DNA of 64,000 nucleotides from Bacillota bacterium (lineage in GTDB: Bacteria > Bacillota > Clostridia > Lachnospirales > Cellulosilyticaceae). Under the pieces are notes generated by a model. That model did not search any database and was not told the DNA's origin. It worked only from the letters and a program-made list of their open reading frames with translations. Shown here in pieces: positions 1 to 9,465 of the stretch. Numbering within the stretch: position 1 is the stretch's first letter; each line of letters starts with the position of its first letter. Position numbers and translations under genes: made by a program. The DNA is taken from assembly GCA_023393125.1 (NCBI GenBank), contig JAEWMQ010000036.1:1-64000 (forward strand). The letters are read 5' to 3'.

Positions 1-2963
1 CCTTGGTTATTGTCTCCGCCTTGGTTGTCGTTATCAATAGCCTTATCATTTAGATAACAAACGAAATCATCTATACTTCCCCAGCCGTTTGCATCACTTT
101 TTATAGCTATACCAATCGTTAATGTACCATCTTCTACTAATATATCTTTTAATGTTGGTGTATTCCAGTTAGCCCAGCCCTTAACGCCTGTTTCAGCCTT
201 ATAAACTTGACCGCCTACTTTAGCATAAATAGCCATTTCACTATTATTACAATCACCACCTTGCAGTGAAACACTAAAGTCATAATAGCCTTTCTCTAAA
301 CCTGTAAGTGTTTGTTCTACAGTGAAATCGATAGCTTGATTATTCCAGAAATGTACACTATAGTTACCTGTCTTAGCATCAGAAGCTTTATTTTGATATT
401 TTACATAGTCAGAACTTTCTCCTAAATAGTTAATATCCCACATACTATAATCTGTTTGTTCAAAGCTAGGATTTTGTACGATATTCTTTGGACGGATTAC
501 TAATTCACATTTAACCTTTGTTCCATCTTCTAATACACCTACAATTTCGTACGTTCCGGCGCCTTTTACTTTAGCCGCATTAATAGCTGCTTCATCCCAA
601 GTAACATTCATACGTTCCTCTGTTCTATCATTAAAGAAACCTTTAATAGTCCCTAGAATCACAATGTCTGCTCCTACTTCCGCTGTTACCCTTAGTGTTT
701 CATAGCTTGTAAGCCTTCGCTCAGTCACCGCACCGTTTTTCAAATAACTATAGGTATATAATGAAGGAAGCGGCTTACCTTCTTTGTCAAATAAAGCTTG
801 GTTATCCCAAGAGCTACCACCGTACCATTTTCCAGCATCTTCTGGATCATATTCTTTTGCATAACTAGAAGCCCAACCTGAACCATAGCGTTCCCATGCT
901 TCTTTTCTTTCTTCTAAAGTAGCTTGTGGTACAGTAATCCATGCTGGTTCCCAGTAAAATACACCAATACCTGCCTCACCTACATTAACTACTGCTTCTG
1001 CTACGTCGCGAAGAGCATATGCCTGACCTTGAGCAGATATTTCATAGTTAATATCTTGTCCCACTTCTTTAGGTGCTGAGTTATCATGTCCATCTGTATC
1101 TTCTTTTGTATAAACATAAGATGTCTCTGCTACCATCACCTTCTTATCATAAGTATCTGCTACATTTTTCAGTACAGAAGTCAGATTACTTAAAGTACCA
1201 TGCCAGAATGGATAATAAGAACTAGCAAACACATCATAATCTACCTTATAATCATCTAATGTCTTAGCTATCGTTGTATATTTACCTGCAGTTTCAGGAT
1301 TAGTAAAATGTAATGCGACTAATATATTAGGATTAATCTCTCTAATGGCTCTGCTTCCTTCATTAAATAAAGCACACATATTAGCCCAAGTCTTTTCTCC
1401 ACAGAAGCTATTTGTTGTTTCATTACCTACTTGAATCATACCTACATCTACACCTGAATCTATTAAAGCTTGCAAGCTTGTTTTGGTATACTCATAGACA
1501 GCTACTTTTTTCTCTTCTAAAGAATAATTTTCCCAAGCTTTTGGTGCTTTTTGCTTGGCTGGATCAGCCCAAAAATCTGAATAATGGAAGTCAACTAAAA
1601 CTTTCATTCCAGCCTTAGTTGCACGCTTACCAATAGCAATAGCTGTATTTAAGTCATTATTTCCTCCACCGTAGCCATTGCCCTCAGCATCATAAGGATC
1701 ATTCCACACACGTACACGCACATAATTAGTACCTGCTTCTTTTAAAGTGACACAGATATCTTGTTCATTGCCATTCTTATCGTAGAACTTAACACCACTT
1801 TGTTCTAAAGAAATTAAACTTGAAATATCCACTCCCTTGATAAAATCATCACTGATGCCTGGAACATATTCTACAAATAAATCTGCTTCCTCTGGTATTG
1901 GTTTCTCTTCTGGTTTTGATATATCTGAATCAGTATATGTTTTTAAACTTACTTCATCTATGTAACCATAGGCATTTGGAGGGCCATCTATTGTAATTTT
2001 AATAGGCACATCTTTTGTCTCAGTTATTTCAAATACTAAATATACCTTTTCCCATGTATTCCAGCCTTGTGTTACCTTAGCTTCACTGGAGTTGTCAAAC
2101 GCAGTAAGTGTTACCTTTCCGCCATCTCCTCCCATGGAATAGACACTTAAAGTATATTTACCAGCTGGTAATTGTTCTACTGTTTGCTCTAAAGTAATAG
2201 TATGATTAACTGTTTCACTACTATCAATCCAATACTTCAAGCAGCTTGAACCTTCTCTAGCTACAAGCCCACTATTATCAGCATAAGCAACCTCTTCTGG
2301 CTTAGCTTTATCCCAGCTGGTTGTATTAATGGTCCAATCACTCCATAATGTACTACTTTCTTCAAAGCCACCATTAACTATGTTTTCTTTCTTTGTTTCT
2401 TCTTCAGAGGCCACTACTGCTTCTAAGCGCACATCATCGATATATCCCCAAGCTCCAGCTCCTCCTGTTACTTCTATTTTGATTGGATAGTTTATTTCTT
2501 CTTGTGCCACTTCAAATTCTATTGTCATCGGATGCCAATTATTATACCCTGTCATTTCTATTGCTGCAGAGGTGGTAGTGTTTGCCGATAATTGTACCTT
2601 TGCACCCTCACCCATGCCGTAAACTGTTAATTGGTATTTTCCTGCTACTAAAGCTGGTATATCTTGTACAATTGTAATGGTTTGCTCACCTACAACTGAT
2701 GTTTCTATCCAGTACTTAAGGCAACTATTTCCCTCTTGTGCAGTTATCCACTCATCACTTGCATAATCAAACTCTGATGGCTTAATATTATCCCAATCTG
2801 GTGAAGTAATCTCCCAGTCAGTCCATAGAGTATCCTTATTCTCAAAGCCCCCATTTATTATGTAATTAGTCGCTACTTCTTGACCATAAACTATTAGGCT
2901 ATTAACTGGGATACCTGATAAACATAAACATAGCATTAATAAATAAGTTATTTTTCTTCTCAT
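1..2963 (-). CDS. Secreted multimodular GH53 endo-beta-1,4-galactanase (3' end cut by window edge)
   Basis: Open reading frame from ATG at 2963 that stays open to base 1, so at least 987 residues are visible. An N-terminal signal peptide (MRRKITYLLMLCLCLSG) is followed by two similar jelly-roll modules of about 150 residues (around 30-170 and 190-345), each beginning with an NGGFE-type motif, as in galactan-binding CBM61 modules. The GH53 domain starts near residue 377 with GVDISSL, has the acid/base Glu in QVGNETTN (about 513) and the nucleophile Glu in VAETSY (about 614). A third module (NPSFEQ, about 830-970) precedes a Q/G/D/N-rich linker that leaves the window. GH53 enzymes cut beta-1,4-galactan side chains of pectin outside the cell. 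It lies 28 bases after the chemoreceptor gene and is probably co-transcribed with it. GH53 is firm; the CBM61 assignment is by context and fold pattern. Confidence 0.9.
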   Translation of the reverse strand, partial: MRRKITYLLMLCLCLSGIPVNSLIVYGQEVATNYIINGGFENKDTLWTDWEITSPDWDNIKPSEFDYASDEWITAQEGNSCLKYWIETSVVGEQTITIVQDIPALVAGKYQLTVYGMGEGAKVQLSANTTTSAAIEMTGYNNWHPMTIEFEVAQEEINYPIKIEVTGGAGAWGYIDDVRLEAVVASEEETKKENIVNGGFEESSTLWSDWTINTTSWDKAKPEEVAYADNSGLVAREGSSCLKYWIDSSETVNHTITLEQTVEQLPAGKYTLSVYSMGGDGGKVTLTAFDNSSEAKVTQGWNTWEKVYLVFEITETKDVPIKITIDGPPNAYGYIDEVSLKTYTDSDISKPEEKPIPEEADLFVEYVPGISDDFIKGVDISSLISLEQSGVKFYDKNGNEQDICVTLKEAGTNYVRVRVWNDPYDAEGNGYGGGNNDLNTAIAIGKRATKAGMKVLVDFHYSDFWADPAKQKAPKAWENYSLEEKKVAVYEYTKTSLQALIDSGVDVGMIQVGNETTNSFCGEKTWANMCALFNEGSRAIREINPNILVALHFTNPETAGKYTTIAKTLDDYKVDYDVFASSYYPFWHGTLSNLTSVLKNVADTYDKKVMVAETSYVYTKEDTDGHDNSAPKEVGQDINYEISAQGQAYALRDVAEAVVNVGEAGIGVFYWEPAWITVPQATLEERKEAWERYGSGWASSYAKEYDPEDAGKWYGGSSWDNQALFDKEGKPLPSLYTYSYLKNGAVTERRLTSYETLRVTAEVGADIVILGTIKGFFNDRTEERMNVTWDEAAINAAKVKGAGTYEIVGVLEDGTKVKCELVIRPKNIVQNPSFEQTDYSMWDINYLGESSDYVKYQNKASDAKTGNYSVHFWNNQAIDFTVEQTLTGLEKGYYDFSVSLQGGDCNNSEMAIYAKVGGQVYKAETGVKGWANWNTPTLKDILVEDGTLTIGIAIKSDANGWGSIDDFVCYLNDKAIDNDNQGGDNNQ

Positions 2964-2991
2964 TCTATCATCCTTCTCTTAGGTTTATTTA

Positions 2992-5010
2992 TTAAACTTG
3001 AAAATGACTTATTGCTTGCTCTAATTCCTTTGCATATTGATCCAATAATTCTGCTGCATTATTAAGCTGCTCAACTGCCTCTAACTGCCTATCTGCTGTG
3101 TTTTGTACTTCTTCTGAGGCTACTGCTGTTTGTTGTGCTACTGCTGTAATATTACCAATGGCACATAGTGTATCATCTTTAACTACTTCAATTTCTTTAA
3201 TATCTCTTGAAACTTCTCCTAAATTAGTTACTAAGTTTCTAATATTACTATTAATATCACCAAAGATTTCTACTGTTAGCTTTAGCGCTTCTTCCTGAGC
3301 TGAGGCAATGACTTCTGTTTCTTTAACAGCTTTAGCTGTTTCTTTCGTTTTAACTTGAATATTGTCTAAAAGTTCTTCTATTCTTCCTGCACCTTCAGCA
3401 GATTGCACTGCTAATTTATTAACTTCTTGTGCTATAACTGCAAAGCCTTTTCCTGCTTCACCTGCCCTTGCTGCTTCAATAGATGCATTTAAGGACAACA
3501 AGTTAGTTTGCTCTGCAATCCCATTAATTACTGCAACAATGCTTTCTATAGCTAAAGAAGCTTTAGCTAACTCTTCCACATCTTCAATAGCACTATTCGT
3601 TGCTTTAATCGTTTCTTTGACCTTTTGGGTTAGATTTTCTACTAGTACTACACCCTTTTCTACGACCACTTTAGTCTGACCTGTAAAGCTTTCTATTTGA
3701 CCCGTATTTTTATATAGGCCTTCTATTTTATCTGATAAGTCTCCCATTTGTTTCAAGCACCTACTAGAATCTTCAGCCTGCACTGCAACGCCCTTTTCTA
3801 TTTCTCCAATAGCATGATTTATTTCTTTACTAGCGGTTAGTAGGGCATTAGAAACATTAGACATATCCTTAGAGGATCTTACAATTTCTTCTCCTACATC
3901 TGTTGTTTTATGGATGATTCCTTTCATATCCATGAACATTCCTGTTATACTACTTGACAGCTGAGCTAATTCATCTTTTCTACTCATATTAATCGTGGTC
4001 GTTAAATCTCCTTCAGCTGCTCTTAACAATGCCTTCTGCATCTGTTTAATAGTTTTCTCAATACCTGCTGCTATCACCGAACCTATTAAAATAGCTATTA
4101 TTCCAGCTATTATTACTGTAATAATAGTAAATTGCTTGATTGCTTCAGCCTGACTAATAATTGCCTTTTTAGGAACAAGCATAGTTAGCACTGCTCCAGT
4201 ATCACCTATTTTAGAGTAAAGCAGTAACTGTTCTTCTCCGCTATGCTCCACATAGTTATAACCTGACGTTTCTTGGCCTAACTGGAACTCCTTTAATACT
4301 TCCAAGTTACTAAATAAGCTGTTCTCCTCAGTGCCTAATAAAGTCTCTCTTCCATCTGGTGCAACAAATCCAATAATGCTTCCTTCTTCACTACTAAGTT
4401 CCTGTAGACTCTCTAAAATTTTCTCTTTCTTTATATCTACAATGATATATCCTTCACCTTGAATAAATTGACGGGTATAAGCCATTGCATACTCCGTCTC
4501 TTGCCCGCCTGTTACTTGGTCTATAAAAAGATGATAGCCACTCCACTTATACTGCTTGCCACTAGTTACTAACGCTTTATTTTCTTCAGAATCTAAATAG
4601 TCCCTATAATGTTTGGCACTCAAGGTACCTATTGTGGCATAACTTTTACCATAAGCAGACATAACGTTAAAGGAGCTAACAAAATCATTACTAGTTGCTA
4701 CCTTAACAAAGGTTTTATAAAGAGATTTATACACCTCTTCTTCTTCTACATTTGTAGCACAAGCCCCTGTATAATACTTAATAAAGTTTGCATCTGTTAA
4801 TATCTTAATGACTTCATTTTCGATGTTTTTGAGGCCCAGTCCTAAATATTCACCTTTACTTTCTATAGTTTTTATAAGACTTGTTTCATAATTTTCTTTC
4901 AAGGCTACTGAGGATTGAGAATAGGATATAACACCTAATAAAACCATTAATAAAACAGGGATAAAAAAAGCGATAATAAGTTTATTTTTTATCTTATGCA
5001 TCTTCGTCAT
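2992..5010 (-). CDS. Methyl-accepting chemotaxis protein
   Basis: 672-residue transmembrane chemoreceptor. TM1 is at about 10-30, an extracellular sensor domain of about 260 residues follows (double-Cache-like in length), TM2 is near 292-316, then a HAMP segment and a long coiled-coil signalling domain. The hairpin tip carries the hallmark EQTNLLSLNASIEAARAGE, which contacts CheA/CheW. An ATG at 5001 is an alternative start because the GGAGG lies only two bases from the first ATG. It sits between the GH35 gene and the GH53 galactanase gene, 28 bases upstream of the latter. That position suggests, but does not prove, that it senses galactan fragments directly or through the GanS-like binding protein. 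The signalling-domain assignment is certain; the ligand is inference. Confidence 0.93.
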   Translation of the reverse strand: MTKMHKIKNKLIIAFFIPVLLMVLLGVISYSQSSVALKENYETSLIKTIESKGEYLGLGLKNIENEVIKILTDANFIKYYTGACATNVEEEEVYKSLYKTFVKVATSNDFVSSFNVMSAYGKSYATIGTLSAKHYRDYLDSEENKALVTSGKQYKWSGYHLFIDQVTGGQETEYAMAYTRQFIQGEGYIIVDIKKEKILESLQELSSEEGSIIGFVAPDGRETLLGTEENSLFSNLEVLKEFQLGQETSGYNYVEHSGEEQLLLYSKIGDTGAVLTMLVPKKAIISQAEAIKQFTIITVIIAGIIAILIGSVIAAGIEKTIKQMQKALLRAAEGDLTTTINMSRKDELAQLSSSITGMFMDMKGIIHKTTDVGEEIVRSSKDMSNVSNALLTASKEINHAIGEIEKGVAVQAEDSSRCLKQMGDLSDKIEGLYKNTGQIESFTGQTKVVVEKGVVLVENLTQKVKETIKATNSAIEDVEELAKASLAIESIVAVINGIAEQTNLLSLNASIEAARAGEAGKGFAVIAQEVNKLAVQSAEGAGRIEELLDNIQVKTKETAKAVKETEVIASAQEEALKLTVEIFGDINSNIRNLVTNLGEVSRDIKEIEVVKDDTLCAIGNITAVAQQTAVASEEVQNTADRQLEAVEQLNNAAELLDQYAKELEQAISHFQV

Positions 5011-5051
5011 TTCCTCCCTTCTTAAAGCAGTTCCTCTTACTTTTCTTCAAC

Positions 5052-5098
5052 AAAAAAGTTACCCAACTCAACTAATATTAGCGTATTATCGGGTAACT
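5052..5098 (-). terminator. Intrinsic terminator after the GH35 gene
   Basis: On the minus strand an AGTTACCC / GGGTAACT stem with a 26-base loop is followed by TTTTTT. It lies about 30 bases after the GH35 stop codon and before the chemoreceptor gene, so it would end the ganRSPQ-GH35 transcript or let part of it read through into the chemoreceptor-GH53 pair. Confidence 0.7.
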
Positions 5099-5126
5099 CC
5101 TGCTTACTTTATGGTGTCATTTGCCA

Positions 5127-7199
5127 TTATGAAATGGCATACTTATATTCTGTCATTACTTCTACGCTCATTAGCTCACAAGCATAGCCATCGTCCATTG
5201 CTGGCCATTGTTCTAAAAAGATTTCTGCGTTTTCTTCTAAAGGCATAATTTCCACTTTAAGTGTTTTAGGGAATCCAAAACGTTTTGTTCCAATTTCCCA
5301 TGCTCTACCTGTATAGAAGTGGTCATCCACATACTCATCATCAATATAGAGTTTAGCGCTATCACCGGCATAACGAATTCTAATAAATAAGTCATTAGCA
5401 GCTTCATCACCTTTATTAATGTTAATCTCATAAACTTTCTTTTCCTTGGTTTCTTCTAGCAACTTGTAGCTTATCATAGATGTTTTCATTTGTTCTTCCC
5501 TCTCATAAACTGCAAATTGGCCTTCATCTTCTTTTCTTATAAAGCCATTTGGTGTTTCTTTTAAAGCAGGGTAAACTTTTAAACTAGCTTGACCTCTTCC
5601 TATTAACTCTACACCTTGATTTGTCTGTAAAATTGCACCTTCACTAACCATTAAATACTCTTTATCTAGTTGAATCTTCCATGCATTTTTTGCTTCATGT
5701 CTTGTTAATGTCAATAATTCACTTTGTTTTAGCTCTCCTTCTACTTGGTAACAAGGCTCTTTATCTCCATAAAAAACATATGTTGTCATGTCGTCATTAT
5801 TTAACTTACAAAGTGGTGTTACTAAAGCAGTCTTAAGACAAGCTTCACCTAAGTTCATATTAAATGGTAAGAAGAAGAACTCTTCATTTTTTACATCAAT
5901 TGCTGGATAAGTAAGGGTTTCATCTTTTAATGGCACTGATAATACCACATTTTTATGTTCTGCCATTTCACAGTGTCTTTGATAGTTATTAACGAAAAGG
6001 TAGCCCGCATTACCATTATGTCTATAACTTGTTCTTAAATCTGTAAAATTAGTTGGATAAAGTGGATTACTTTCTGGCATAGTAGCTGGCATTTCACAAA
6101 GCTCACTACCAAAATCTTTGATAAACATAGTTAGTAATTTAATCTCTTTATAAGTTTCTGAGATCTGACCATATTGCCTAATAGGTGCTCTAAAGTCATA
6201 AGATAATTCTGGTAAATCATTGATAGAACCTGTTTCTTTTGACTCTTGTAAAGAGGAAAGCTTACCTTTTGGATTAGTACCTCCATGATACATATAGTAG
6301 CCTAATAAATTAACACCACTTCCTAACTTCACCATAGACATAGCACCAATATCTTTTGAAGTTGCTACTGGTCTTCTATGATGTGTCACTTGAAGGCCTC
6401 CTCCAAGTTCAGCTGTTAAATAAGGAAACTTGTTAATATCAAAGGTAATCCCTGTACCAAAACCATAGTCACTACCAATATTATGGTCATTACGTTCATG
6501 GGTAAAGATATAATTACCACTTGGTTCAATCTCTGTTAGACGTTGATCCCAAGGTGCTTCACAATAGCCACCCATTACAGGCAAGAGTCCTCCTGTTACT
6601 GCTCCGCCCCAACCTGTAGCTGTATAAATAGGTACTTCAAAACCTATTTCTTTAGCCATTTGTGTTAACAGGCGCATATGCTCTTCGCCATCTTCTCCTG
6701 TTAATCCACCACAATGACCGTATTCATTCTCTATTTGAAGGCCAATAATAGGACCTCCATCTTTTAATAACAATCCCTTTACTTGCTCATAAATTTTACT
6801 ATAAAACTTTCTTACTTCTTCTAAATATGCTGGATCATTGGTTCTTGCTTCAAAATCCTTTTGTAATAACCAGTCAGGAAAACCACCATTTCTTACTTCA
6901 GCATGACACCAAGGTCCCACCCTGAGAATCATATAGGAACCGCAGTCTTTACAAGTCTCTACAAAGCTTCTTAAATCTTTATCACCTGTAAAATCATACT
7001 CTCCCTCAATTTCTTCATGGTGAATCCAAAGAACATATGAGGAAATAACATCTACTCCTCCTGCCTTCATTTTATAAATAGATTCCTTCCAATAAGCTTT
7101 TGGATATCTTGAGTAATGGATCTCCCCCATAATAGGGAACCAAGGTTTTTGGTCTTTCAGCATGTATTTCTCATTGTAGCCAAATGTTGTGTTTTTCAT
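5127..7199 (-). CDS. Intracellular GH35 beta-galactosidase
   Basis: 690 residues without a signal peptide, so cytoplasmic. GH35 hallmarks are in order: GEIHYSR near the N terminus, YVLWIHHEE, RVGPWCHAEVRNGGFPDWL, acid/base Glu in LQIENEYG (about residue 158) and a TAELGGG segment expected to hold the nucleophile Glu. GH35 enzymes release galactose from the non-reducing end of beta-galactosides. After the two permease genes of a galacto-oligosaccharide importer it takes the role that GH42 GanA plays in Bacillus. The longer frame opens with GTG at 7220, but an AGAGG seven bases before the ATG at 7199 decides for the shorter form. The C-terminal half carries beta-sandwich modules. Family is certain; galactan-oligosaccharide specificity comes from the neighbours. 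Confidence 0.92.
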   Translation of the reverse strand: MKNTTFGYNEKYMLKDQKPWFPIMGEIHYSRYPKAYWKESIYKMKAGGVDVISSYVLWIHHEEIEGEYDFTGDKDLRSFVETCKDCGSYMILRVGPWCHAEVRNGGFPDWLLQKDFEARTNDPAYLEEVRKFYSKIYEQVKGLLLKDGGPIIGLQIENEYGHCGGLTGEDGEEHMRLLTQMAKEIGFEVPIYTATGWGGAVTGGLLPVMGGYCEAPWDQRLTEIEPSGNYIFTHERNDHNIGSDYGFGTGITFDINKFPYLTAELGGGLQVTHHRRPVATSKDIGAMSMVKLGSGVNLLGYYMYHGGTNPKGKLSSLQESKETGSINDLPELSYDFRAPIRQYGQISETYKEIKLLTMFIKDFGSELCEMPATMPESNPLYPTNFTDLRTSYRHNGNAGYLFVNNYQRHCEMAEHKNVVLSVPLKDETLTYPAIDVKNEEFFFLPFNMNLGEACLKTALVTPLCKLNNDDMTTYVFYGDKEPCYQVEGELKQSELLTLTRHEAKNAWKIQLDKEYLMVSEGAILQTNQGVELIGRGQASLKVYPALKETPNGFIRKEDEGQFAVYEREEQMKTSMISYKLLEETKEKKVYEININKGDEAANDLFIRIRYAGDSAKLYIDDEYVDDHFYTGRAWEIGTKRFGFPKTLKVEIMPLEENAEIFLEQWPAMDDGYACELMSVEVMTEYKYAIS

Positions 7200-7220
7200 G
7201 TTTATTCCTCTTTCTTTCAC

Positions 7221-8063
7221 TTATTCTTTTACAGCTGAGCCACCCATACTTGTAATCATGGTCTTTTGCATGATAACGAAGAAAATAATAAATGGAATAG
7301 CAATTAATAAAGCTCCTGCTGCAAAGGTTGTAAATTCATTTTTCTTCTCTGTTAAAAAGCTACTATATAATCCAAGAGCTAAAGTTTGTTTATCTGATGA
7401 ACGTAGTACCATTTTAGGGAAGATATAATCCATCCAAGGTGCTGTAAAACTAGTAATACCAAGGAAAATAATAATTGGTCTAGCTACAGGGAAAATAATA
7501 CTTCTAAAGATTCTAAAATGGCTGGCGCCATCTATTCTAGCAGCTTCATCTAAACTTCTAGGAATGGTATCAATATAACTTTTAACCATCCAAGTATTAT
7601 AAGGAATGTTTCCTGCTAAATAGACTAAAATAAGTCCCCATAATTTATCTAAACCACCAATTCTAAGTAAAATAACATAAATAGCAACCATTCCTACAAA
7701 GGAAGGAAATATTTGTAAAATAAGCATTGACATCATCATACTCTTCTTCAATGTAAAATGAAAACGAGAGAAAACATAGGCACCTAATGAGGATATTACA
7801 ATAGTTGCCAGTGATGTGCATACTGCTACATATAACGTATTTTGGAACCACTTCACATAATTAGTATCATTAAATAGACGCTCAAAATGCTTAAAAGAAA
7901 TGCCATCTCCAAAAGGAATAATGCTTAATGAAGCAATGGAATTACCTGGTGAAAATGCACCGCTTACCACATACATCAAAGGATAAATAACAAACAATGA
8001 TGTTCCTATTAAAAATAAGAGGATGAAGGCTAAATTTATTTTTTTGATTATGCTTTTGTTCAT
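7221..8063 (-). CDS. ganQ: Galacto-oligosaccharide ABC transporter permease, MalG/GanQ type
   Basis: 280 residues with six predicted membrane segments and the EAA loop EAARIDGASHFRIFRSIIFP near two thirds of the length, which contacts the ATPase. Belongs to the MalG/GanQ branch of carbohydrate uptake permeases. Its start codon overlaps the stop of the upstream permease by one base, so the two are translationally coupled and form the membrane heterodimer. No ATP-binding subunit is encoded nearby; such systems normally share an MsmX-like ATPase encoded elsewhere. The galactan assignment rests on the flanking GH35 and GH53 genes; a maltodextrin-like substrate cannot be excluded from sequence alone. 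Confidence 0.88.
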   Translation of the reverse strand: MNKSIIKKINLAFILLFLIGTSLFVIYPLMYVVSGAFSPGNSIASLSIIPFGDGISFKHFERLFNDTNYVKWFQNTLYVAVCTSLATIVISSLGAYVFSRFHFTLKKSMMMSMLILQIFPSFVGMVAIYVILLRIGGLDKLWGLILVYLAGNIPYNTWMVKSYIDTIPRSLDEAARIDGASHFRIFRSIIFPVARPIIIFLGITSFTAPWMDYIFPKMVLRSSDKQTLALGLYSSFLTEKKNEFTTFAAGALLIAIPFIIFFVIMQKTMITSMGGSAVKE

Positions 8064-9385
8064 TAGATTTCACCGTCCTTATAGGATTTTGTCTTTCTAA
8101 AGTTGTAAATTGCAAATGGTGCAAGTACAACGAATATAACTACTGCAAGTACGGCAGCATAGTTGTATTTTAGTAAGTTTACTGTTAGCTTATAGATCCA
8201 GGTTACAAGTATGTCTGTTCCTCCTGCACCTGTAGTTGTACTATCTGCTACAACAGGGTTACCACCTGTTAAGAAGAATATCGCACCAAAGTTATTAATG
8301 TTATGCGTAAAGGACATAATAATGAGTGGTGTTGTTTGATAAAGTACAATTGGTAAAATCATTTTCTTAAAGATTTGGAACTCATTTGCCCCATCAATCT
8401 TAGCTGCTTCATAAACATCTTCTGAAATAGCTGTCATAGAACCCATAATCAGTAACATAAAGTAAGGGAAACCTGCCCATAGGTTAATAAGTACAGCAAC
8501 AAATTTAGCAAGCCATGCATTACTAAGCCATGGAATAGTCCCTGATATAAGACCTAGTTCTACTAAAGTACGATTCACAATACCAAAGCTTCCATTTAAT
8601 AAGTTCTGCCATACAAGCATACTTACTATAGCTGGTACAGCATAAGGTAAAATAAAAATAGTTCTAAAAACAGGTGCTAACTTTAATTTACTTTGCTTAA
8701 GGATAACAGCCATAATCATCCCACCAAAGTAACAAGTCATAGTAGCAAAAGCCCCCCACGCAACTGTCCATAAGGCTACTCTTGCAAACCCTTTAGACCA
8801 AGCTGCATTTCCACCAAACATAGCTTTAAAGTTAGCAAATCCAACCCAGTCTACTGTATTATTAGGGGGAATATGGTTAGGTGCTGAATAGTTTGTGAAA
8901 GCTACACAAGCAGAAAAAACTAAGGGAACAACAACGAAAAATAAAACAAGACCTACAGTAGGCGCAAGCCCTAAAATAGGAAAGGCTTTCTGAGCCGTAT
9001 CTGATAAGATTTTCTTTTCACTTTTAAAGTGCCCTTGAATACAATACTCCTCATAGGACTTTAAAGCGCTACGTACAGAAATCACATAGATAGCAATAAA
9101 AATGAAAACAATGGCTAAAATAATAACACCATCTATAAGCATAAAGATAGAGTTACCTCTTTGCTTAACAGGTAAGTTAGGCTGAGGACTTCCTAAGGTA
9201 ATCATATTGATTAACTTTTGAATCACCATTGGTGAAAAAGCTAACATAATTAATTCAATAAGTACATAAAATGCACCTTTAATATATTCTTTTAAATATA
9301 AGATATGGCCTAGTCCCATAAATAATATTGATGTGAGCAGCACTTTTTCTCTAGAAGAACCATCTGTCTGTAAATTTGTTTGCAT
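8063..9385 (-). CDS. ganP: Galacto-oligosaccharide ABC transporter permease, MalF/GanP type
   Basis: 440 residues, longer than the usual 290-300 residue permease because of an N-terminal extension of about 140 residues with extra membrane segments, typical of GanP/MalF proteins. The transport core begins around ILGLAPTVGLVLFF and carries the EAA loop EAAKIDGANEFQIFKKMILP. It pairs with the downstream GanQ-type permease. A GGGGTG ribosome binding site lies six bases before the ATG. An 80-base gap to the binding-protein gene contains a terminator-like hairpin, which fits a lower expression level for the membrane part. Confidence 0.88.
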   Translation of the reverse strand: MQTNLQTDGSSREKVLLTSILFMGLGHILYLKEYIKGAFYVLIELIMLAFSPMVIQKLINMITLGSPQPNLPVKQRGNSIFMLIDGVIILAIVFIFIAIYVISVRSALKSYEEYCIQGHFKSEKKILSDTAQKAFPILGLAPTVGLVLFFVVVPLVFSACVAFTNYSAPNHIPPNNTVDWVGFANFKAMFGGNAAWSKGFARVALWTVAWGAFATMTCYFGGMIMAVILKQSKLKLAPVFRTIFILPYAVPAIVSMLVWQNLLNGSFGIVNRTLVELGLISGTIPWLSNAWLAKFVAVLINLWAGFPYFMLLIMGSMTAISEDVYEAAKIDGANEFQIFKKMILPIVLYQTTPLIIMSFTHNINNFGAIFFLTGGNPVVADSTTTGAGGTDILVTWIYKLTVNLLKYNYAAVLAVVIFVVLAPFAIYNFRKTKSYKDGEI

Positions 9386-9417
9386 AAATTCACCCCTTAT
9401 TATGTATTTCCTTTATT

Positions 9418-9447
9418 AAAAAGGTGCACAGATTTCTCTGTACACCC
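9418..9447 (-). terminator. Terminator-like hairpin between binding-protein and permease genes
   Basis: On the minus strand a 10-bp stem (GGTGTACAGA / TCTGTGCACC, one G-T pair, GAAA loop) is followed by TTTTT. It lies about 20 bases after the ganS stop codon and upstream of ganP, in the position where many sugar ABC operons carry a leaky terminator or 3'-end-protecting stem that keeps binding protein in excess over permease. Confidence 0.72.
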
Positions 9448-9465
9448 GATCTTTAGGCTAAGCGC

